DNA of 64,000 nt from Theristus sp. LFF4_11 (lineage: Eukaryota; Nematoda; Chromadorea; Monhysterida; Xyalidae): contig JASANC010005693.1 of the NCBI GenBank assembly GCA_030248135.1, positions 39,189-103,188 of the forward strand, in the 5' to 3' direction. The position numbers were made by a program, and so were the translations under genes. The first letter of the stretch is position 1. Every line of letters begins with the position of its first letter. Positions 13,443 to 25,127 of this stretch are shown here, one piece after another. The notes beneath the pieces were generated by a model that saw nothing but the letters and a program-made list of their open reading frames with translations, was not told the origin of the DNA and did not search any database.

Positions 13443-14133
13443 TCATCACAGATGTTGTTGAAGCCGAAATCAAAAGAAAGGGGTAGAAAAGAAAATTTTT
13501 TTGAACTTTCGAAAAATTTCCAAATTTGAGGTTTTTCAGAGCATATTTGAGAAAATTTTTCGATTAAAAAATCGGATTTTTTTTTTTAATCGCTTTTTTA
13601 TATAATTTTTTTTAACAACTTGGTTTCGATCAAAAATTTTTTGAATCTATCTCTATCAGACAGTTTTTTTTCGGTTCAGCTATTATCTATGTGAAAAATT
13701 TCTCAGCCAGCTGCAGCTATCTATCTAAAAATTTTCGTCTTCGAAGACAAAAAATGAGTCAGTTTTTGATCGACCCCCATTTTGAACCCACGATAAAGCT
13801 TCACCAGTCCAGTAAAACCGAAAAAAAACTGTCTGATAGAGATAGATTCAAAAAAAATTTTTGGATCGAAACCCCCTAAAGTTGTTAAACAAAAATCTAT
13901 ATTAAAAAAGCGATTAAAAAAACAAAAATGCCGATTTTTTTAATTCGAAAAATTTTCCTCAAATATGCTCTGAAAACCTCAAATTTGGCACAATTTTTCG
14001 AAAGTTCAACAAAAATTTTCTTTGATATTACCTCGTAAAACCGCCAGCAGTGCCCATTTTGGACCGTTTTACCGACTGATTTCAGGCTTCAACAACATCT
14101 GTGATGAAGTTTTCGAGCGTCCCTAAGCCCAAG
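13443..14133. mobile_element. Rearranged hAT-like fragments around a foldback core
   Basis: 13443-13617 is an inverted piece of the hAT-like element and 13876-14130 a forward piece. Between them, arms at about 13618-13678 and 13811-13876 (sharing ATCTATCTCTATCAGACAG inversely) form a hairpin-like repeat. Confidence 0.6.
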
Positions 14134-15555
14134 TAGGGTTGTTACAAAAAACAAAAATCGTCATTTTTGTTTAAAAAAAATTTATTAAAAAAAATTTCAA
14201 AAATCAAAGTTGTGCTAAATCAATCAGGGAGTCCGAAGAACCACATATGATATGCAAGCGCCTCCCGAATGACTCCCGTATGGCGGAACTTTGCAGATTT
14301 TGTTTTGGTGACCTCAATTACCCCTAGGGTTGTTAAACAAAAATGAAATTTTTTTTTAAAAGTGATTAAAAAAACAAAAATGCCGATTTTTTTTTTTAAT
14401 TCGAAAAATTTTCCTCTAATATGCTCTGAAAACCTCAATTTTGGCACAATTTTTCGAAAGTTCAACAAAAATTTTCTTTGATTATACCTCGTAAAACCTG
14501 TAGCAGTCGATTTTGTGTCGTTTTACCGACTGATTTTAGGCTTCGACAACATCTGCGATGAAGTTTTTGAGCGTCCCAAAGCTTAGCCTACCATTTCCGA
14601 TGCAGATAAGGTGACGATTCGCCTCGCAGAGCGTCCGATTGTGCTCGCTGCTCCGTTTGCAAGCGCTACGTTGTCTGGTTGCTGCTTCGTGTCGTGTCGT
14701 CGCGACACCATCAGAAGAATTGATCGAATTTCAAGGCGGTATGTTTGTCTTCACTTCAGCATTAGCTTAGCTGGGGACAATTAGTGACGTTTTGGAGGTC
14801 AAAACACAAGAAGAGGCATGGTGACGGTTTGGAAAAGGGGTAATTGAGGTCACCAAAACAAAATCTGCAAAGTTCCGCCATACGGGAGTCATTCGGGAGG
14901 CGCTTGCATATCATATGTGGTTCTTCGGACTCCCTGATTGATTTAGCACAACTTTGATTTTTGGAATTTTTAAAAAAATTTTTTTTTTTTTTTAAACAAA
15001 AATGACGATTTTTGTTTTTTTTAACAACCCTAATTACCCCTTTTCCAAACCGTCACCATGCCTCTTCTTGTGTTTTGACCTCCAAAACGTCACCAATTGT
15101 CCCCAGCTGAACTAATGCTAAAGTGAAGACAAACATACCGCCTTGAAATTCGATCAATTCTTCTGATGGTGTCGCGACGACACGACACGAAGCAGCAAGC
15201 AACCAGACAACGTAGCGCTTGCAAACGGAGCAGCGAGCACAATCGGACGCTCTGCGAGGCGAATCGTCACCTTATCTGCATCGGAAATGGTAGGCCAAGC
15301 TTTGGGACGCTCAAAAACTTCATCGCAGATGTTGTCGTAGCCTAAAATCAGTCGGTAAAACGGCCCAAAATCGACTGCTAAAGGTTTTACGAGGTATAAT
15401 CAAAGAAAATTTTTGTTGAACTTTTCGAAAAATTGTGCCAAAATTGAGGTTTTCAGAGCATATTAGAGGAAAAATTTTCGAATTAAAAAAAATCGGCATT
15501 TTTGTTTTTTTTAATCACTTTTTTTTTAAATTTTCATTTTTGTTTAACAACCCTA
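14134..15555 (-). mobile_element. hAT-like element copy C, split by copy B
   Basis: TAGGGTTGTT at 14134 and AACAACCCTA ending 15555 are the two TIR ends. Removing the nested copy B and one target duplication leaves about 706 bp, the size of copy B. Flanking octamers GCCC-AAG and GCCCTAAG are near matches. No transposase frame. Confidence 0.8.
14325..15032 (+). mobile_element. hAT-like non-autonomous element copy B, with 8-bp target duplication
   Basis: 708 bp from TAGGGTTGTTAAACAAAAATG to TTTAACAACCCTA. It is flanked on both sides by ATTACCCC (14317-14324 and 15033-15040), a perfect 8-bp duplication of host-element sequence. Eight-bp duplications and a TAGGG start are typical of hAT transposons. 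It carries no transposase. Confidence 0.85.
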
Positions 15556-16840
15556 GCCCTAAGGCAGTACCACCGACACCGTGGGCCCAAAAAAAATTTC
15601 GAAGGGGGGTATGGTACCGTAGGGGGGGGGTGCCGACCAAAAAGTGAGGGGGGTCCAAAACTATGGTAACGTGGGACCCCCCATAGGGAGGGGTCCTATG
15701 GGGGGTACAATTTTTCAAAATTTTCTGTGGAAGGGGTGCACCCCCCACGGCCCCACCACCCCCCATGATATTTTTTCGCTTAAATTTTGAAGGAAAACGC
15801 TAAATTTTGCTGCAAAATCTTTGAAATTACAATGAAGAATGTCAAGTCATCAGAGGTTGCTTGCAATAAGTCGTCGTTGTGGGTTCGTAATCCTAATCCT
15901 AAGCCAAGCCTTTTTTATAGCGGCTCCCAGGCCCCCCTAGAACAATTGTGTGTGTCCCCACGCAGATTTCTCGGGGTGTACGTACCCCCCTGCCCCACGT
16001 CTTTGGTACTGGTCAACGCTGTCAAGTAAATTTTGATTCGAGAGGGAAGGTCAAGCAAAAATCATTTTCTTGCAAGCTGCTTCGATGTTTTTATTCATTT
16101 GTTGTCTATTGAAGTTTGCAAGGTTTAGAATGGCGGACTAACACAGTTGTTGACCATATCTTTAATTCCGTTGGGTTCGTTTCCATTATAGTTTTATGCT
16201 TGTTAAAAAAATTTATCCCATAAAGTATAAATATAAAATAAATTTCTTTAAATGTTGAAATCGCTTGCGACACGCAATGAAGAGAGCGTGAAACTGGATT
16301 ATACCAGATAAAGGCTAAAGTAATCTGGATCCTTCTGCTTGCCGTTCGGCTTCATTTGTTGGCAAGAATTGCGTCACTTTCATAATAGCTGAGTAAAGAT
16401 GACATTGATATAGCTTGTTGAGCAACGTTGTTGGTAAATCCTGGAGAAGTTTTACAAGTTTTGCAATGCAAAAAGGGGAGAAATTTGTATGATGTCCGTT
16501 CTATGACGATTTTGGGGAAAAAAGAAAAAAAAAGTGTTATGTTTGATTTTTATCATGCGGATGCGCGAGCGAGCGTCAGCGAGCGGACAGCGCATCACGC
16601 ATAATATGAGCCGTTTTCCCCTCGCGCGTTTTTCAAACTTTCTCGCTGCCCTGCAGCGAGCATAGTATAAGCCACAAACTTGGTTCTGTGCACACGAAAC
16701 GAACACCCAAAGTTGTGCTTGGAGCCGCGAAAAAATTTTCATCGGACGATTTTTCATACGCTCTAGACACGAAAAACCTATTCTGAAAATCGTGTTACTT
16801 ATTTCCCTTTGTCCTTTTTTTTTCTGGTATGTAATCAACA
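15556..16840. other. Non-genic stretch with G/C homopolymer runs
   Basis: 15600-15775 is rich in GGGG/CCCC runs (TAGGGGGGGGG, GGGGGGTAC). The remainder to 16840 shows no exon with a supported acceptor and donor pair. Confidence 0.4.
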
Positions 16841-16841
16841 T

Positions 16842-17357
16842 GTGTGCGCCCTTTCAGTTTTTACCTGCGACACTTTCACAGTCAAACAAAAATGTTTCCT
16901 GGGGTAATTCCATCCGGAGATTTTGAAAATTGGGTTAATTTTTTACCCAGACCCTGTTTTTGGGTAAAAATTGGGCATTTTTAAAAGTTCGCAGGGTTTT
17001 CACCTGGTTTTAAGTGTGCGCCCTTTCAATTTTTACCTGCGACACTTTCACAGTCGAACAAAAATGTTTCCTGGGGTAATTCCATCCGGAGATTTTGAAA
17101 ATCGGATTAATTTTTTACCCAGACCTTGTTTTGGGTAAAAAATTGGGCATTTTTAAAAGTTCGCAGGGTTTTCACCTGGTTTTAAGTGTGCGCCCTTTCA
17201 ATTTTTACCTGCGACACTTTCACAGTCGAACAAAAATGTTTCCTGGGGTAATTTCATTCGTAGATTTTAAAAAATTTTTTGCCCGGGCATTTTTTTCGTC
17301 AAAATTGTGCATTTTTTACAGTTCGTAGCATTTCGACTGGGTATCAGCTTTTCACTC
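16842..17357. repeat. 172-bp tandem repeat, three copies
   Basis: Units begin GTGTGCGCCCTTTCA at 16842, 17014 and 17186, exactly 172 bp apart. The first two are nearly identical and the third decays after CCTGGGGTAATT. Confidence 0.9.
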
Positions 17358-17416
17358 TTACAAATTTTGTCTGAGCTACGAAAAATAATAGGAAAAAGGT
17401 CTAGTCCGTAGGAATT

Positions 17417-19533
17417 CAATGCGCTGATCACGGATTTTGGGTTAGTTTTCTTACGTGAGCAACTTTAGATGCTGAATCGTGACGATTTCGAGCGAATCGG
17501 CCGTGGAAATTGGCGAAATCGGTCTAGAAACGAAAAACAAGAAAAGGGTGTTTTCCAGGGTAATTCAATGCGCTGATCACGGATTTTGGGTTAGTTTTCT
17601 TACGTGAGCAACTTTAGATGCTGAATCGTGACGATTTCGGGCGAATAGATGCTGAATCGTGACGATTTCGGGCGAATCGGCCGTGGAAATTGGCGAAATC
17701 GGTCTAGAAACGAAAAACAAGAAAATGGTGTTTTCCAGGGTAATTCAATGCGCTGATCACGGATTTTGGGTTAGTTTTCTTACGTGAGCAACTGTAGATG
17801 CTGAATCGTGACGATTTCGGGCGAATCGGCCGTGGAAATTGGCGAAATCGGTCCAGAAACGAAAAACAAGAAAAATGTGTTTTCCAGGGTAATTCAATGC
17901 GCTGATCACGGATTTTGGGTTAGTTTTCTTACGTGAGCAACTTTAGATGCTGAATCGTGACGATTTCGAGCGAATCGGCCGTGTAAATTGGCGAAATCGG
18001 TCTAGAAACGAAAAACAAGAAAATGGTGTTTTCCAGGGTAATTCAATGCGCTGATCACGGATTTTGGGTTAGTTTTCTTACGTGAGCAACTTTAGATGCT
18101 GAATCGTGACGATTTCGGGCGAATCGGCCGTGGAAATTGGCGAAATCGGTCTAGAAACGAAAAACAAGAAAATAGTGTTTTCCAGGGTAATTCAATGCGC
18201 TGATCACGGATTTTGGGTTAGTTTTCTTACGTGAGCAACTTTAGATGCTGAATCGTGACGATTTCGGGCGAATCGGCCGTGTAAATTGGCGAAATCGGTC
18301 TAGAAACGAAAAACAAGAAAATGGTGTTTTCCAGGGTAATTCAATGCGCTGATCACGGATTTTGGGTTAGTTTTCTTACGTGAGCAACTTTAGATGCTGA
18401 ATCGTGACGATTTCAAGCGAATCGGTCGTTGAAATTGGCGAAATCGGTCTAGAAACGAAAAACAAGAAAATGGTGTTTTTCAGGGTAATTCAATGCGCTG
18501 ATCACGGATTTTGGGTTAGTTTTTTAAGTGAGCAACTCTAGATACTGAATCGTGACGATTTCGGGCGAATCGGCCGTGGAAATTGGCGAAATCGGTCCAG
18601 AAATGAAAAACCAAAACAACGGTGTTTTCCATGGTAATTCAATGCGCTGATCACGGATTCTGGGTTAGTTTTCTTATGTGAGCAATTCTAGGTACTGAAT
18701 CGTGACGATTTCGGACGAATCGGCCGTGGAAATTGGCGAAATCGGTCCAAAAATGAAAAACCAAAACAACGGTGTTTTCCATGGTAATTCAATGCGCTGA
18801 TAACAGATGTTGGGTTAGTTTTTTTACGTGAGCAACTTTAGGTGCTGAATTGTGACGATTTCGGGCGAATCGGCAGTGGAAATTGGCGAAAACGGCCCAG
18901 AAACGAAAAACAATAAAAGGGTGTTTTTCAGGGTAATTCAATGCGCTGATCACGGATTTTGGGTTAGTTTTTTATGTGAGCAACTCTAGATACTGAATCG
19001 TGACGATTTCGGGCGAATCGGCCGTGGAAATTGGCGAAATCGGTCTAGAAACGAAAAACAAGAAAATGGTGTTTTCCATGGTAATTCAATGCGCTGATCA
19101 CGGATTCTGGGTTAGTTTTCTTATGTGAGCAATTCTAGGTACTGAATCGTGACGATTTCGGGCGAATTGGCAGTGGAAATTGGCGAAATCGGTCCAAAAA
19201 TGAAAAACAAGAAAACTGTGTTTTCCGGGGTAATTCAATGCGCTGATAACAGATTTTGGGTTAGTTTTCTTACGTGATCAACTTTAGATTTCGAATCGTG
19301 ACGATTTCGGGCGAATCGGCCGTGGAATTTAGTGAAACCGGTCCAGAAATGAAAAACAAGAAAACTGTGTTTTCCAGGGTAATTCAACCGCCGATCACTG
19401 CTTTTGGGTCAGTTTTCTTATGTGAGCAATTCTAGGTACTGAATCGTGACGATTTTGGGCGAATGGGCCGTAGAAATAGCATAGGCGAAATTGGCCTAAA
19501 AACAAAAAATGAAAAACCTGAGTTGTCCGGGGT
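17417..19533. repeat. 149-bp satellite array, 14 monomers
   Basis: CAATGCGCTGAT-type starts occur at 17417, 17566, 17746, 17895, 18044, 18193, 18342, 18491, 18640, 18790, 18939, 19087, 19236 and 19385, so the period is 149 bp. The second unit is 180 bp because of an internal 31-bp duplication (TAGATGCTGAATCGTGACGA...). Units to about 18490 are most alike; later ones diverge. Confidence 0.95.
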
Positions 19534-19602
19534 TTAGAAGAATGTGTGACCAACGTATTGTGATTTTGGTCCGACCTTCGGGGCTTATGTAAAAGTCAGA
19601 AT

Positions 19603-20571
19603 ATTATCTAAAAATGCGGGAGACGCATATAAAAGGAGGAATATGGCCTTGTGTAAGCAGTGAAAGACTTGGCTCGACAACGCTTTTCAAGTCTCTGATG
19701 TGGTACACACGGATACAAGTACATAAGAGTCATATTTTTGCGCCGTTTATTTTTTATTTCGGTTGGAAGTGGCAACCCTCGTACATTGTAGACAAATGAA
19801 ACTTTCACATTTGCTTTTTTTCTAGCATTTAGCGACCACTAAAACCACTAAAATAACGATCAGACTTTAGATCGCTGACACTGGTTTGCACAAAGTGTAT
19901 CGCAGAGGCGTTGGGGAACGCAAGGTCTCCTTCTGTGGCAATGACTCACCGGTTTATCCTGTCACAAGAGTTTGGTAAAAAGGGTGAAAATCAACGAAAG
20001 ACAACACTTTTTGCACTGGTGCTGCTGTATGCACAGCGGTGCGTACGTTAGCAACAACAACAATTGTCACCCTCGTGGCCTGGTGGTAGTGCGTTAGACT
20101 ACATGCGCTCGGGGGATCGAGCCCCGCCGAGGGGTATGTAGGCACTTAATGACAGAGAAAACTCAATGGGCGCCCTACTCAATGGCGTTCTGTACGCTTC
20201 TCTGGGTTAGCCCTGGCTAAAAACATCGCCTAAAAATCCCAACAAAACAACAACAACAACAACGATAAAGCTACATGCAGCAATATTTTGCAATTTCTGA
20301 TGTTTCTGTTTTTGCACAGAATTTACAGAATTTCGCACATGGTGTGATTTTAGACTAAACTGAAGAGGACAATTGAAAAATAACTTCAAAGTTTTTACGC
20401 TTTTCAGCAAGCTTTTAAACAGCAAACGCGGCGCAAAAATATAACTCTTATGTACTTGTATCCGTGTGTACCACATCAGAGACTTGAAAAGCGTTGTCGA
20501 GCCAAGTCTTTCACTGCTTACACAAGGCCATATTCCTCCTTTTATATGCGTCTCCCGCATTTTTAGATAAT
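19603..20571. mobile_element. Long-TIR element (143-bp arms) carrying a SINE
   Basis: 19603-19745 (ATTATCTAAAAATGCGGGAG...) is repeated inversely, almost without mismatch, at 20429-20571 (...TCCCGCATTTTTAGATAAT). The interior holds a tRNA-derived SINE but no transposase frame. Confidence 0.85.
20068..20263 (+). mobile_element. tRNA-derived SINE, family 1, copy 1
   Basis: Head CCCTCGTGGCCTGGTGGTAG gives an A-box-like and GGGGGATCGAGCCCC a B-box-like promoter. The body (CACTTAATGACAGAGAAAAC, GGGTTAGCC) ends in an (AAC)n tail. Two related copies lie at 23.4 and 28.2 kb. Confidence 0.8.
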
Positions 20572-20825
20572 CAAACTTCACATCAAAACATGGAACAAGC
20601 CGTTTTGCCGTCGTGGCTTTTTTTGTAACACCCTGTACATTGCTGCTGCAAAGCAACATTTTTATATGCAAAATGCGTTGCTGGTTAAAAATGCAAAATT
20701 TAGCAAACCCATTTTTTATTACTATGGTCCTTACATTGGTGCTTCATTATGATGCACTCCGTTCGTACGTCACAGCGTGTTTCGGTCATCTGGTAGGCTG
20801 TATTGAGTATGACCTATTTTTTTAA

Positions 20826-21035
20826 ACGTGTCCCACTGAAATGACGTCATGTGCCGCCAAACATGCGCTTGCCGTTCACAGCAAACTAGATTTTCCGTTT
20901 AGCCGATTTCTTCTCGTAAACAAATGGTGAATGTCGAATCAGTCACACCAAACTGACATTTTAGTGCCTGTACTTTGATAAACGAGCCTTTTTAAAGCAA
21001 ATGACGTCATTTTAGTCTGGACACATTTGAATAAA
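20826..21035. mobile_element. GACGTCAT inverted-repeat element, copy 1
   Basis: Starts AACGTGTCCCACTGAAATGAC and ends ATGACGTCATTTTAGTCTGG. The whole unit recurs inverted at 27486-27733. Confidence 0.7.
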
Positions 21036-21227
21036 TCTACAATACTAGTGGTTCACTTGCTTGACCATCATTTGTATCACGAATTATACCCGAATTAAGC
21101 AGAAATATGGTGCATTTTGAAACACAGTCCGGTGTGTTATAGTGGACCGTTATCCTTGTGAAATCGGACCATTTTTAATGAATTTCAAGAACATTTACAA
21201 CATATGTTTTACATTTTACTGATTCAG

Positions 21228-23199
21228 TGCCCTGCAAAGCCAATCAAGACTGCCAATATCTAAATGTGGGTCGCACAAACATTTGCCATGAAGCTCGCTG
21301 TGGTCAGTAGAATTCATGACTATTCTGTTCTTTTGAGACAACAATCAATGCCCTGAAAAAATCTGAAAAAATGCGCCCTTATTTTCAGTTGAATGCGTTG
21401 GTCAACAAACTGAAGCGTGCGTCGCAAGCAGGCCCTATTGTCATGAGTTTACATATACATGCGGTAAAATATTTTCCATGAATCAGCACATTTTTCAGTT
21501 TCTGTCCTGCACATTCTGCAGTCTTAAAGCAGTATATATTTATTTTTCAGTTGAATGCTACAACAACGGTCACTGTGGAAATAAAGCAACGCCACGATGC
21601 CGTTCCACCAATACTTGTGGTGTGGTACAAAGCAATACTTTCAGACACAATAATTGCGGCAAAAAATCGTCACTTCTTTCATGCTTCTTTTTTCGCAAGT
21701 GTGGTGGCGCCCGCTCCAAATTTAAGACATCCAGCCTGCACTGTATGCTGGTGCGAAAACACGCGCGAAAACTGGTTCAATTTTTAAGCTACTGTACAAT
21801 TCACATTTTAGGCACTTGTACCAAGGATGGCGAGTGTACGCGCTTTGGGGGTGAATACAAATGCGATACAAGCGGCCATTGCTGTGAGAATACTTAATAC
21901 CTATTCTTTATTCACCAAAGCTCGCCAATCTTCAACTCTTTTTCTGCAGTCAGTGTTTTGTTTGGTTGTTTTGAAAAATGTCGACTACACAGCAATTCCC
22001 ACAACGACGACAACCACAACGACAACAACCACGACGACAACAACCACGACGACTACCACCACCACCACGACTACGACGTCCACCACGACGAAGACAACTA
22101 CGACTGTGACTATGACCATCACCAACATTCCAACAACACCAACGTCGGAGCAAAAAATATCCACGCAGCCCTCTCCACAAACAACATCCACACAACTCCT
22201 TCCTGAAACAACCACTACCACCTACGTGGATACTGCGACTATTATCACTGCGACAAGCAATCAATCCAAAATCGAAGCCACCAATACCACCGACACAAAT
22301 TACGTCGTGAGTGCACCGTTCTTGAAGCGGTATCAGAAAAATTTTCGGAAATTTTCCCGCTTCAAAATAAATTTCCGAGTTTTTACCAAACTTTTTTTAA
22401 CTGAACTGAAACTGAAATACGCAAAACAATAATTCACATGCTGATTCACCTGTTTGTGCACATGTAAACGATGGGGAAAATAATTTTTTGGTTTGCTTCA
22501 ATACCAAAAAGTGGGGTCTAGTGAAACCCCGACCCGGCACGTTGGGCACCCCCACGCCCCACGCCCGTCAGCGATGCGGCACAAAAAAAAATTTTTAAAA
22601 CTGAGCAAACGGAGTAACTTTTATTGGTGAACTCAGAACTTCGTCAAAAAAATTATGAAAACTCAGACAGACACGTGTTCAATGAAATGCAGCCACATTC
22701 GTCCAGTGTGATTGTGCTAATTGTGTCTGTTGCGTTTGTGCTCGCGCTCGCCGTCGTTGCTGTCGGTATCATCGTGTGCTGCCTCCGCCACCGCTGCAAG
22801 GTCAGCAGAATGACACATACACAATGTCCATCTGGAAAATATATGCAACATGACGTAATGACCAGCCAATCAGCACTGAGAATTGCTCATGACCAACCAA
22901 TCAGCGCTGAGAATTGTTCATGACTAACCAATCAGCGCCGTGAATTGCTATGACCAACCAATCAGCTAGTTGCATTAGCGAGAAAGACTGTATAATTACA
23001 ACAGATCATCTAATATTAAAAACACAATCGATCGCCCATCAGAAAAATGTAACCGCGTTTTCAGCAAAAAGATCCGAAGGAACTGGGCGGTATCGACCCG
23101 AGCCTGAACCCGGACGAGCGAACGGAACACTTTACGCGGAGCGAATCAACTTCAGTGGAGAGTATTCGAGTTATAACTGAAGCGCAAAATACGACTTGA
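21228..23199 (+). CDS. Cysteine-module, Thr-rich single-pass membrane protein (mucin-like; 5' end not found)
   Basis: I do not recognise a named family. Four consecutive exons (21228-21302, 21389-21463, 21551-21619, and one from 21812) each encode one module of about 23-25 residues with four or five cysteines, for example VPCKANQDCQYL...ICHEARCG and VECYNNGHCGNK...STNTCG. All begin after TTTCAG/TTTTAG-type acceptors in the same codon phase, so they look like duplicated symmetric exons. An exon from about 21955 to 22306 encodes an uninterrupted threonine run and then a Thr/Ser/Pro-rich stalk, ending at a GTGAGT donor. An exon ending near 22800 encodes a hydrophobic segment (VIVLIVSVAFVLALAVVAVG) followed by CCLRHRCK. 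A last exon (about 23068-23199) gives an acidic Ser-rich tail. The order is a cysteine-rich ectodomain, an O-glycosylatable stalk, one membrane span and a short cytoplasmic tail. The signal-peptide exon and the junction before the membrane exon were not resolved. Confidence 0.7.
22850..22985. repeat. ACCAATCAGC minisatellite in a membrane-protein intron
   Basis: Four near-identical units of about 30 bp (ATGACCAACCAATCAGCGCT then GAGAATTG). Flanks ATATGCAACATGACG and TAGTTGCATTAGCG..GACTGTA tie it to the foldback family at 27.1, 49.4 and 63.8 kb. Confidence 0.7.
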
Positions 23200-23383
23200 T
23201 GATCTCAATTGTGAACAATTTCAAACATACAATCATAACGCTTGTATTTCGGAGGAGCGTTTTTCTGGTGGTTCAACTAATTCATCATGTTCAGCGACGC
23301 GATGACCCTAAAATGTGATTTTAGTGTGGCCCCAGGAAAAGCATAAAAATACAAAAATACGTGTATGACGGTAAATGGTAGTT

Positions 23384-23592
23384 GTTTGTTGTTGTTGTTG
23401 GGGATTTTGATTTTAGGCGATGTTTTTAGTCAGCTCTAACCCAGAAAAACGTACAGACCGCCGTAGAGTACGTTGTTGCCCATCAAGTTTTCTCTGTCAT
23501 TAAGTGCCTATAGATCCCTCGGCGGAGCTCGATCCCCCGAACGCACAGACTACTCACAGTAACGTGCTACTAACCAGGCCACGACACGGATG
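23384..23592 (-). mobile_element. tRNA-derived SINE, family 1, copy 2
   Basis: Reverse orientation: (TTG)n tail at 23385-23400, body with TTTTCTCTGTCATTAAGTGCC, head ending CCAGGCCACGACACGG. Confidence 0.8.
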
Positions 23593-23953
23593 TAACAAAC
23601 TTTTGAAATACTTTTTGTGAAATACCCGTCCCGTAAATATTTTTGCTTATCTCGCCCCGCGCTGTGCCGTCTCGCAGACCCCTTGTCCCGCATGGCACTC
23701 TTCAACCCGCTACACGAGACGCCCCCGGCCCTCACACCACTTGCTTTTACACCAGCGACAAAGCAATTTTTACAACGCGGTTATATTTTTCGAGTCTGCT
23801 TAGGCTTGTAAATCACGACAATCTGCACAAAAATATTAGCAAAAAAGTAAAAAAGGGACATAACAAGAAATGGTTGGTTGTTTGACCAGTTAAAATAGCA
23901 TTGATTAGTTGATATATAAGTGCAAATTCTTCCTGTGTATCATCAATGGTCAG

Positions 23954-24084
23954 TAGGAAACGAGCGTATCGATGCAGATGCAGATGTCCGTGACTTCGAT
24001 TCCGACTCCGAGCCCGAGCACTCGATTCGCCCTATCGGATCAAACGATGGATCCACGCCGCCCAAAACGACGGTCTGTGCGTGA
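23954..24084 (+). CDS. Possible isolated terminal exon, acidic tail
   Basis: After ATGGTCAG there is an open frame encoding GNERIDADADVRDFDSDSEP, then PEHSIRPIG and a Pro/Thr-rich end, closed by TGA at 24082-24084. Its acidic, serine-rich composition resembles the cytoplasmic tail encoded by the exon ending at 23199. It could be an alternative or extra 3' exon of that gene, or chance. Its acceptor phase does not match the donor after the membrane exon at about 22800, which weighs against simple alternative splicing. Confidence 0.3.
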
Positions 24085-24114
24085 TTTGGGGGATTCTTTG
24101 CGATTCTTCCAGTC

Positions 24115-24330
24115 CTATTTGTCTTGCTTCTGATGTGTGTGCGCTGCGACTCAATGCACGCATATGCTTGACGCGGGAATTCAAAACTGCGGAAGTAGTG
24201 ACACGAGTCCTGAGAGTTGGCAGGTCACTTGGGCAACTTTCGAACTGCCGCGTCGGCGACAAGTATGAAACAAATTTCTTTTCCAACTGTAAACGCATTG
24301 AGCCGCAGAAGCAAAACAAAAGATAATAAA
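24115..24330. mobile_element. GTCTCAATGCGC-family element, degenerate copy
   Basis: GCGCTGCGACTCAATGCACGC, GACGCGGGAATTCAAAAC and a terminal GCATTGAGCCGCAG with AAAAGATAATA match the family ends. Confidence 0.6.
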
Positions 24331-24510
24331 TGAAACAAAGCGAACGAGCGAATAAAAACTGTCTACCGGAGGGGGGTGCCAAAAATTTTAAGGGGTGGAA
24401 AAAAGGCGTCACTTTCGGAAAACGGCTTTTTAATTCCTGACAAAAAGTGTGAGTGTGAGCATGAGGATGTCGGGGGCATAGTGCATCGACCGAGCAGCTG
24501 ATTGCTGCGC

Positions 24511-24965
24511 TTACAACTTTAGCATTTCAAAACTACACACCGATTCTGACGGCCGTCGATAAAAACACCAGTACCAGATAGCGACAATAGCAACCAACAA
24601 AATCACAGCTCCGACAAGCAATGCAATCAAAGTAATCTGAATGTAAAGTGTATAATGTTTGAAACACTTCAAAAGGTTTTATTTGCTTCGTTGAACAAAA
24701 AAGTTTTTTGACACGCACGCACAATTTTCCATTTTCCATATTTATTCGGCTGACTATCTGTATCTGATTGTGCTGATGTTGTTATCATTGTTGTTGTTGT
24801 TCTTGCATTTGGGACCATCAGCGCAATTTCTTGCTTCGAGAATCTGAGGATTTGAGTTGTTGGAGTTGGTGTTGTCTTCGCCGTCGTAGTCTTGATCGAT
24901 TGATTCAATGTTGTTGATGATGCAGTTGTTGTTGTTGTTCTTGTTGTTGTTGATGATGGTGATGA

Positions 24966-25024
<59 letters not shown>

Positions 25025-25127
25025 TTGTTTTTGTTGTTGAGGCACTGACCAAGGGCATCAACAGCAAAAACACAAAACATCTGGCCCACGTCATGATGAG
25101 TGTAGATTGAGTGTTTGAAAGTTCCAT
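24511..25127 (-). CDS. Thr-rich type I membrane protein (mucin-like)
   Basis: Two exons: 25127-24723 and 24636-24511, joined in phase 0 by a GTGCGT...ACATTCAG intron, about 176 residues. The N-terminus has a hydrophobic signal-like stretch (WARCFVFLLLMPLVSA). Next comes a long threonine tract encoded by an (ACA)n array, visible as (TTG)n on the + strand at 24970-25020, and a Ser/Thr-rich stalk. Exon 2 starts with a strong membrane span (ITLIALLVGAVILLVAIVAI), followed by WYWCFYRRPSES and a short cytoplasmic tail ending FEMLKL. No cysteine modules are visible, unlike the gene at 21.2-23.2 kb, which it faces tail to tail. It starts 286 bp downstream of the C1GALT1 stop on the same strand. The threonine frame is preferred over the asparagine frame because only it has a signal peptide and splices in frame to a membrane span. 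Confidence 0.7.

Noticed and set aside
14325..15032. Mariner-type element with a TA target site
   Set aside because: Ends look TA-flanked, but the nested copy shows a perfect 8-bp duplication, which fits hAT instead.
12724..15555. Autonomous transposon with transposase
   Set aside because: None of the copies carries an open frame of useful length; they are non-autonomous.
17417..19533. CRISPR array
   Set aside because: Units are 149 bp without unique spacers, in a eukaryotic genome; this is a satellite.
21958..22206. Alternative His/Asn/Asp-rich and minus-strand Val/Gly-rich reading frames over the threonine tract
   Set aside because: They are frame shadows of the (ACN)n threonine repeat; only the threonine frame links to cysteine modules and a stalk.
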